Shown: one piece after another, positions 1 through 4,980 of the stretch
Layout of the letters: every line of letters begins with the position of its first letter
Numbering within the stretch: position 1 is the stretch's first letter
NCBI GenBank assembly: GCA_030590185.1
Contig: JAUUZB010000209.1
Coordinates: 1 to 6,849 of the forward strand
DNA: 6,849 nucleotides
From: Deltaproteobacteria bacterium
Lineage (GTDB): Bacteria > Myxococcota > XYA12-FULL-58-9 > JAUUZB01
Direction of reading: 5' to 3'
The notes under the pieces: model-generated
The model's database searches: none
Seen by the model: only the letters and a program-made list of their open reading frames with translations
What the model was told of the DNA's origin: nothing
Made by a program: the position numbers and the translations under genes

Positions 1-1569
1 ATCCCGGTGGAGGCGTTGGGTGGCAACGGCAGCACCGGTGAGGAGGTCCGCGAGGCGATCATCCTGGCCAACGATTTTGCGATCGTAGACCCGTACCGCG
101 CCACGACCCACAACAAGGGCGTCATGAATGGAATCGACGCGGTGGCCATCGCGACCGGCAACGACTGGCGGGCCATCGAGGCGGCGGCCCATGCCTTCGC
201 CGGCCGCGGCCACGCCTACACCTCCCTAACCCGTTGGTGGGTTGGGGAGGGAGGCAAGCTCTGCGGGAGTATCGAGTTGCCGCTGAAGGTTGGCATCGTG
301 GGCGGCAACGTCGACGCCAACCCGGCGGCCAGATTTGCCCTGCGCCTGCTGGGCGTCAAGTCCGCCCGTGAGCTAGCGGAGGTGATGGCTACGGTGGGCC
401 TGGCGCAGAACTTCGCCGCCCTTCGGGCGTTGAGCACCGAGGGGATCCAACGCGGCCACATGACGCTGCACGCTCGAAGCTGCGCGATGGCCGCGGGCGC
501 CACCCCGGACAATTTCGACGCCGTGGTCGAGCGCTTGATCGCCGACGGTGAGATCAAGGCTTGGAAGGCCAAGGAGATCTTAGCCTCCCTGGCCAATGAG
601 CCGGGTCGGGGGAGCGAGTATGTGATCCCACCGGGTGACGATGAGGCCTACGCCGCGGGGCACGGCAAGGTCATCCTGCTCGGGGAGCACGCCGCGGTCT
701 ATGGCAGCCACGCCATCGCTGCGCCGGTTCCGATCGCAGTGCAAGCACGGGTGCGGCGCGGAGAGGACGGCGTCAAGGTGTTGATCCCCCGCTGGGGCGT
801 AGAGGAGAAACTCCGCGGCGACCCGAAGACCGCGGTGCAACGCATCGTGCACCTCATCCTCAAGGAACTGGGGCAAGAGGGTCGGGCGATGGTCATCGAG
901 ACCTTCCCGCACCTGCCGCGCGCCATGGGCCTCGGCGGTTCCGCCTCTATGGCGGTGGCGACCATTCGGGCAGTCGCCCGCTTCTGTGAGCTCGACATCA
1001 ACGACGACGAAGTCAATCGGATCGCCTACGCCTGCGAGGAGATCGCCCACGGCACCCCGTCTGGTATTGATAATACACTAGCGACCTTCGGCAAGTTCAT
1101 CCTGTTCAAGAAGGGGGACCCACCGTTCATCGAGTCGATCGCGGTGCCCAAACCGATTCCGATCGTGATCGGTCTTTCCGGGGTGGAGAGCCTGACCGCC
1201 AAGACGGTGGCGACGGTACGAGCCGCGTGGGAGAGCAACCGCAGCCTCTACGATGGAGTCTTCAAGGACATTGACGAGCTCACCCTCCAGGGGGTTGAGG
1301 CGATCAAGGACTACGATCTGCCCAGGCTCGGGCAGCTCATGAACGTCTGTCAGGGACTGTTGAACTCCCTGCAGGTCAGCACCTGGGAATTGGAGGAGTT
1401 GATCGGGATCGCGCGTCGGGCTGGGGCGCTTGGCGCCAAGCTGACCGGCGGCGGCGGTGGTGGCTCTATCGTCGCCCTATGTCCGGAGGATGCGCCGGAC
1501 GTGTCGGAGAAGATCGCGGCGGACATGCGGGCCGCCGGCTACAGCGCCATCATCACGGAGATTGGCTGA
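1..1569 (+). CDS. mvaA-mvk: HMG-CoA reductase (class II, C-terminal part) fused in frame to mevalonate kinase; 5' end outside window
   Basis: Residues are numbered from the GTG at 7, which is internal; the frame is open to base 1 and the true start lies upstream. Residues 1 to about 200 match the C-terminal half of class II HMG-CoA reductase (HMG-CoA to mevalonate). From memory of the Pseudomonas mevalonii enzyme, the catalytic Lys267, Asp283 and His381 correspond to K37 (THNKG), D53 (ATGND) and H151 (QRGHM), with the 16-residue K-to-D spacing kept. About 230 N-terminal residues are therefore missing, including the catalytic Glu and the cofactor-choosing loop, so NADH versus NADPH use cannot be judged. 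After a linker of roughly 18 residues (about 200-217) comes a complete mevalonate kinase with no stop in between. The product would be cytosolic, about 750 residues, and bifunctional. The ORF ends one base before idi, so the genes are an operon. The single frame could also be an artefact; see the junction entry. Domain identity is very secure; the fusion is less so. Confidence 0.9.
   Translation: MPVEALGGNGSTGEEVREAIILANDFAIVDPYRATTHNKGVMNGIDAVAIATGNDWRAIEAAAHAFAGRGHAYTSLTRWWVGEGGKLCGSIELPLKVGIVGGNVDANPAARFALRLLGVKSARELAEVMATVGLAQNFAALRALSTEGIQRGHMTLHARSCAMAAGATPDNFDAVVERLIADGEIKAWKAKEILASLANEPGRGSEYVIPPGDDEAYAAGHGKVILLGEHAAVYGSHAIAAPVPIAVQARVRRGEDGVKVLIPRWGVEEKLRGDPKTAVQRIVHLILKELGQEGRAMVIETFPHLPRAMGLGGSASMAVATIRAVARFCELDINDDEVNRIAYACEEIAHGTPSGIDNTLATFGKFILFKKGDPPFIESIAVPKPIPIVIGLSGVESLTAKTVATVRAAWESNRSLYDGVFKDIDELTLQGVEAIKDYDLPRLGQLMNVCQGLLNSLQVSTWELEELIGIARRAGALGAKLTGGGGGGSIVALCPEDAPDVSEKIAADMRAAGYSAIITEIG
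221..250 (+). repeat. 12-bp-stem inverted repeat inside the HMG-CoA reductase coding region
   Basis: CCTCCCTAACCC (221-232) pairs with GGGTTGGGGAGG (239-250) around a six-base loop GTTGGT. Eleven pairs are Watson-Crick and one is a T-G wobble. It encodes the SLTRWWVGEG stretch of the reductase, where class II enzymes are variable in sequence but not in length. No T-run follows on either strand, so it is not an intrinsic terminator. It may be chance in high-GC sequence. Confidence 0.6.
608..624 (+). promoter_or_regulatory. Internal ribosome-binding site and GTG start at the reductase/kinase junction
   Basis: GGGGGAG (608-614) lies 7 bases before a GTG at 622 that is in frame with the kinase, at the point where the reductase homology ends and the kinase is about to begin. 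The GTG is part of GTGA, so a TGA in the +2 frame overlaps the start in the way typical of translationally coupled genes. Reading one base fewer through the G run (608-612) turns the end of the reductase into codons ending agt atg tga. The reductase would then stop in that GTGA overlap. The site may drive separate kinase synthesis, or be the relic of an ancestral gene boundary. Confidence 0.5.
622..1569 (+). other. mvk: Mevalonate kinase module (GHMP kinase), possible separate GTG-started ORF of 315 aa
   Basis: This module phosphorylates mevalonate to 5-phosphomevalonate with ATP. All GHMP motifs are present, numbered from the GTG at 7. Motif 1 is GHGKVILLGEHAAVYG, with K221 matching the catalytic Lys13 of rat mevalonate kinase. 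Motif 2 is PRAMGLGGSAS (304-314). Next is CEEIAHGTPSGIDN, with E344 matching the Mg-binding Glu193 and D355 matching the catalytic base Asp204. Motif 3 is KLTGGGGGGS from K478. In motif 2 the usual GLGSSA is GLGGSA: the first serine is glycine (G311), while the second, Mg-linked serine (S312) is kept. Counted from the GTG at 622 the module is 315 residues, a normal length for a free-standing bacterial mevalonate kinase. HGTPSGID and the EHAAVYG start favour mevalonate kinase over phosphomevalonate kinase or the decarboxylase. Confidence 0.88.
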
Positions 1570-1570
1570 C

Positions 1571-2137
1571 ATGGGGACCAACGATGATCCAATCGTCTCC
1601 TTCGCCGACGAGCCGCTGATCCTGGTCGACGCGAACGACCGCGAGATCGGATTTGAGAGCAAGGTGGCTTGCCACGCCGGGCCGGGCAAGCTCCACCGGG
1701 CGTTTTCGGTGTTCCTGTTCAACTCCGCAGGTGCGTTGTTGCTACATCAGCGCAGCGAGCAGAAGGAGCTGTGGCCCGGATATTGGACCAACAGTTGCTG
1801 CAGCCACCCGCGCCGGGGTGAGGATATCTCGGAGGCGGCGCGGCGCCGGGTGGAGGAGGAGCTCGGAATTTGGGCCGACCTGCGCTTCCAGTTCAAATTC
1901 GAGTACCAGGTACCCTTCGAAGATCGCGGCTCGGAGCACGAGTTGTGCTCGGTGTTCGTGGGGAGAGTCGAGGGCGAGGTGAAGGTCAACCGTAACGAGA
2001 TCAGTGACTGGCGCTTCGTGACGCCCGAGGTGCTCGACCAGGAGATGGCGGCGGATCCGGAACGTTTTACCCCGTGGCTCGAGATCGAGTGGCCGCGTTT
2101 GAAGGCCGAGCACTGGGACGCGGTAGTCGACCTCTAG
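1571..2137 (+). CDS. idi: Isopentenyl-diphosphate delta-isomerase, type I (Nudix fold)
   Basis: The 188-residue cytosolic enzyme interconverts IPP and DMAPP. Compared with E. coli Idi (from memory), the metal ligands His25, His32, His69, Glu114 and Glu116 match H35, H42 (LHRAFS), H79 (TNSCCSHP), E122 and E124 (SEHELC). The catalytic Cys67 matches C77, Tyr104 matches Y112 (FEYQ) and the substrate-stacking tryptophan matches W169 (FTPWLEIEW). The Nudix-like run is about 79-99, ending in RRRVEEELG. Length is the usual one for bacterial type I enzymes. The ATG at 1571 is chosen because it sits one base after the preceding stop, has GGAG at 1557-1560 (10-base spacer), and begins just ahead of the conserved domain. 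The frame is open upstream to 1457, but those residues are an arginine-rich shadow of the kinase. One-base spacing implies translational coupling with the mevalonate kinase. It appears to be the last gene of the operon. Confidence 0.96.
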   Translation: MGTNDDPIVSFADEPLILVDANDREIGFESKVACHAGPGKLHRAFSVFLFNSAGALLLHQRSEQKELWPGYWTNSCCSHPRRGEDISEAARRRVEEELGIWADLRFQFKFEYQVPFEDRGSEHELCSVFVGRVEGEVKVNRNEISDWRFVTPEVLDQEMAADPERFTPWLEIEWPRLKAEHWDAVVDL

Positions 2138-2157
2138 GCCCCTGGCCCCGGATCGGT

Positions 2158-3777
2158 TCAGCGCAACCCTGGCACCCAGCGCAGCGTTCTCAGGGCGCGG
2201 GTCATCAAGCCAACGAAACGCTCCTCCGACATGCCCTTGGGGGTGCCGAGTGGTAGCCAGCGCTGCACCGCCACGGTTTGGGCCTCGGTGTACTTGAGGA
2301 TACCCGCTCGTCCATGGCGACGGCCGAGACCAGAGGCCTTGAAGCCGCCCATCGGCGCGTCGGTGGAGGCATAGGCGGCGGCGTAGGCTTCATTTACGTT
2401 GACGGTACCCGCGGCGATTCGGGTGCCGATCTCCAGGCCGCGCTGTGGGTTTCGAGTCCAAACCGATGCGCTCAGGCCGTAGTCGCTGTCGTTGGCGAGC
2501 TCCACCGCCTCATCGGTGGTTTCGAAGCTGTACACCGACACCACCGGGCCGAAGGTCTCCTCGCGGGCGATCGCCATGTCGTTGGTGACGCCGGTCAGGA
2601 GCGTAGGTTCGTAGAAGTACGGCCCGAGATCCGGACGGCTCCGGCCACCGACCAGAACCTCGGCCCCCTTGGCACGCGCGTCGGCGACGTGACGTTCCAC
2701 TTTGTCGAGCTGCGCCTGGGAGACCAGCGAGCCCACGTCGGTATCGAGCTCGAAGCTCGGGCCTAACCGGAGCTTGCGGATCCGATCGACCAAGCGTGCC
2801 ATGAGATCGTGATAGACCGGTTGTTGCACGTAGAGGCGCTCGATAGCCATGCAGAGTTGTCCGGCATTGGCAAAGGCGCCACGCATCACACCATCGGTCA
2901 CCGCGTCGAGGTCGGCGGCGGCCTCGACGATCATCGGGTTCTTGCCGCCGAGCTCGAGCGAGCAGCCCTTGAGCTGCTCCGCTGCCTGCCGGGCTACGAT
3001 GCGGCCGGTGGCGGTGCTGCCGGTGAAGGCCACGAAGTCGGTGGTCGCGATCAGCGGTTCACCGAGGGTGCGGCCATAGCCGGTGAGCACCTGGAAGATG
3101 TCCGACGGCAGGCCGCATTGGCGCAGGAGATCGACCGCCCACAGCGCGGTCAGCGGGGTCTGCTCCGCTGGCTTGAGTAACACGGCGTTGCCCGCCAGCA
3201 GGGCCGGCACGGCGTCGGTGATCGCGAGGCTCAGTGGGTAGTTCCAAGGAGCGATGATGCCGACCAGGCCGATCGGATGGTGGTGTTCCCAGGCGGTGGT
3301 GATCAGGGGAAAGGCGCCGCGGCGGCGCATCGGGCGCAGGTGCTCCCCGCCGTGATAGGCGTAGTGCCGGCTCACCATGGCCGTGTCGAGCACCTCTTCG
3401 AAGGCGTCCTTGCGGGCCTTGCCGGTCTCGAGTTGCACGATGTCTAGGATCTCTTCCTGTTTGGCCAGCAGACGGTCGTGAAATCGCAGCAGGATCTCCG
3501 CCCGGTCTGTAAAGCTCCGTCGGGACCAGCTTTGCTGCGCGTCACGAGCCCGCCCGGCCACCGCCTCCACGTCGGTGGCAACGCAGATCGGAATCTCCGC
3601 GAGGTGCTCGTCGCTGAAGGGGGCGCGCAGGGGCATCCTGTCGTGGGGTTGGTGGGCCCGGGCGACCTGGGCGAGTAGGCGGTCCCGGGTATCGGCGTTC
3701 AGGTGATGGGCGATGCGTGGCCGGTCGGCTCCACGCTCGAGCTGAGGCTCGACCTGGCTGGGGGATGGCAACGACAT
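2158..3777 (-). CDS. gabD2: Succinate-semialdehyde dehydrogenase, GabD2-like (aldehyde dehydrogenase superfamily)
   Basis: This 539-residue soluble enzyme is predicted to oxidise succinic semialdehyde to succinate with NAD(P)+. The aldehyde dehydrogenase landmarks are all present: oxyanion-hole N179 (APWNYP), cofactor-binding K202 (LKPAEQTP), FTGSTATG (251-258), general base E275 (LELGGKNP), nucleophile C309 (NAGQLCMAIER) and E407 (EETFGPVVS). The whole sequence resembles mycobacterial GabD2 (Rv1731), including NAGQLC-IER, GSLVSQAQLDKV, the GRRHG...LKYTE stretch and the arginine-rich C-terminal tail; this is recall, not a search. It is about 20 residues longer at the N terminus. The ATG at 3777 is supported by GGGAG six bases upstream (3788-3784). 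The gene is convergent with idi, with 20 bases between stops and no evident terminator, so the transcripts may overlap. The ALDH family is certain; the substrate is probable, and other semialdehydes are possible. Confidence 0.9.
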   Translation of the reverse strand: MSLPSPSQVEPQLERGADRPRIAHHLNADTRDRLLAQVARAHQPHDRMPLRAPFSDEHLAEIPICVATDVEAVAGRARDAQQSWSRRSFTDRAEILLRFHDRLLAKQEEILDIVQLETGKARKDAFEEVLDTAMVSRHYAYHGGEHLRPMRRRGAFPLITTAWEHHHPIGLVGIIAPWNYPLSLAITDAVPALLAGNAVLLKPAEQTPLTALWAVDLLRQCGLPSDIFQVLTGYGRTLGEPLIATTDFVAFTGSTATGRIVARQAAEQLKGCSLELGGKNPMIVEAAADLDAVTDGVMRGAFANAGQLCMAIERLYVQQPVYHDLMARLVDRIRKLRLGPSFELDTDVGSLVSQAQLDKVERHVADARAKGAEVLVGGRSRPDLGPYFYEPTLLTGVTNDMAIAREETFGPVVSVYSFETTDEAVELANDSDYGLSASVWTRNPQRGLEIGTRIAAGTVNVNEAYAAAYASTDAPMGGFKASGLGRRHGRAGILKYTEAQTVAVQRWLPLGTPKGMSEERFVGLMTRALRTLRWVPGLR

Positions 3778-3913
3778 ATAGAGCTCCCGCGGCGATCGGG
3801 GGATGAGTTGGGTTCTGTGTCGAGGAACCCCGACTCGCCTCAGGCGTCGACGGGATCCCCCCCGATGAGATGCCTCGGGGGGTCAAAAGATTCGGCGCCG
3901 CCCGTCTGAATGG
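3778..3913 (-). promoter_or_regulatory. Intergenic leader of the aldehyde dehydrogenase gene with a GC-rich hairpin
   Basis: The 136 bases between the Tudor-like gene and the dehydrogenase contain no gene. CCCCCCGA (3858-3865) pairs with TCGGGGGG (3875-3882) around a nine-base loop, about 80 bases upstream of the dehydrogenase start and 31 bases past the stop of the Tudor-like gene. No T-run follows the stem on the minus strand, so it is not a standard intrinsic terminator. A second dyad, CGCCT-C-AGGCG, lies at 3836-3846. Either may be an operator, a leader structure or a Rho-assisted 3' end. I could not place a convincing -35/-10 pair. Confidence 0.35.
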
Positions 3914-4855
3914 TCAGGGCAAGCGCAGGCGGGAAAGGGCGGTCCAGATCTCCTCGCCGTGATCGAGCCGGAGCTTGACGGCGAAGGCGACGCGCTCGGT
4001 AACGGTGCCGACGCTGCCCTTGGCCGGTCCGGCGAGCACCATCGCTCGCATACCCTTGGTGAGGGTCTCGGGGCGAACCTTGGCTGGGCTTTGCCAGGCG
4101 CTGGTGCCGTCCTGGAACAGGATGAAGAGGTGACCGTCCCCGCGGCGGTCGATCACTTGGGCGGGGTAATGCTTGCCGTCCTTGGGCCAGACCGCGAGAA
4201 CCGGCCGGCCTGGCTGCAGATCACCGGGCACGGCTGCTCCAATCGGCATCGGCTCTCCCGGTTGGTCCCCGGCGCGGACCTTGATGCTGATCAAGGCCCG
4301 CCAGTGCACCGACAGGTCGTCTTTGAAGGCGACGCGAACAGCGTCCCCACGGCGCTCCTCGATGGTCGCCGATCGATCGGATCCGTTGAGGGTGACGGTG
4401 ACCTGCGCCGTCGGCGTGAGAGTATCGCCGCGCAACTCGCTCGCCGGAAGCTCTCGAGACATGCCGTCGGCGAACACGAACAACACCTGGTCGGCTCGGA
4501 TCTCCGCCACCACGCCCGGGTAGCTCCAGCCGGTCTGTTTCCAGGTGGCCAAACCCTGGGAGCCGATCTTCCCCAACCCCGGGGTCCGTTGTGCTGTCAC
4601 CGCGACGGCGGGCGCGTTGGGGGCAGCAACGGCTAAGGCCTCAGCCGGCGCTACGGCGGTGCTGGCGGCGCCGACCGCCACGTCGGCGGGCTCGGCATTC
4701 GACGTTGGAACCATGCCGGGCTCTGGCGGGGCCGGCCCGCCCGCGGCGAGCATGAACCATGCCGCGGCTCCCCCCGAGACCAGGAGGAGCGGGAGCAGGA
4801 TGAGCATGCAGCCGCCGAGGCCGGATTTCTCTTCGGGTTGGTTCAAGGGGCGCAT
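3914..4855 (-). CDS. Membrane-anchored protein with four Tudor/KOW-like (SH3-like) repeats
   Basis: I do not recognise a named family for this 313-residue protein. It has a short polar N terminus, one hydrophobic segment at about 17-38, an Ala/Val/Pro-rich linker at about 40-90, then four beta-rich repeats near 102-142, 147-194, 214-262 and 264-313. Repeats 1 and 3 share W...YP-x-x-V followed by FxDG (WSYPGVVAEI with FADG; KHYPAQVIDR with FQDG). Repeats 2 and 4 are more divergent; repeat 4 has a KOW-like VLAGPAKGSVGTV. Such folds usually bind peptides, methylated residues or nucleic acid. With few charges after the membrane segment and K10 before it, the repeats are probably on the periplasmic side. 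C16 precedes the hydrophobic segment and is not a lipobox. The start at 4855 is chosen over the ATG at 4942 because AGGGAGGT lies 8 bases upstream and the extra 29 residues are basic and featureless. It follows the HEAT gene after 125 bases with no gene or clear terminator. Confidence 0.82.
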   Translation of the reverse strand: MRPLNQPEEKSGLGGCMLILLPLLLVSGGAAAWFMLAAGGPAPPEPGMVPTSNAEPADVAVGAASTAVAPAEALAVAAPNAPAVAVTAQRTPGLGKIGSQGLATWKQTGWSYPGVVAEIRADQVLFVFADGMSRELPASELRGDTLTPTAQVTVTLNGSDRSATIEERRGDAVRVAFKDDLSVHWRALISIKVRAGDQPGEPMPIGAAVPGDLQPGRPVLAVWPKDGKHYPAQVIDRRGDGHLFILFQDGTSAWQSPAKVRPETLTKGMRAMVLAGPAKGSVGTVTERVAFAVKLRLDHGEEIWTALSRLRLP

Positions 4856-4980
4856 CGTTTGGACCTCCCTCACCGGTATTGGCTGTGCGGACGCATCGAG
4901 CCGGGGCCGGTGACTCGGTCGTAGCCAAGCCCGGACCGGCACCCGGAGTCAATCACCTCGGGTCTTTGGAACTCTACGGG

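Noticed and set aside
1457..1570. Upstream start of idi at GTG 1457 inside the kinase
   Set aside because: The added 38 residues are an arginine-rich out-of-frame reading of the kinase C terminus. The ATG at 1571 gives the standard idi length.
2278..3180. Several plus-strand frames opposite the dehydrogenase gene
   Set aside because: The minus strand encodes an unmistakable full-length aldehyde dehydrogenase; these frames are complementary shadows.
3885..3895. TTGACC on the minus strand as a -35 box for the dehydrogenase gene
   Set aside because: The correctly spaced position downstream is a run of Gs inside the hairpin, with no -10-like sequence.
3959..4636. 225-residue plus-strand frame opposite the Tudor-like gene
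   Set aside because: No recognisable domain and a biased composition. The minus-strand reading has a membrane anchor and internal repeats.
4856..4942. Start of the Tudor-like gene at 4942
   Set aside because: The extra 29 residues are basic and lack a domain, and the ATG at 4855 has a near-perfect ribosome-binding site at the right distance.
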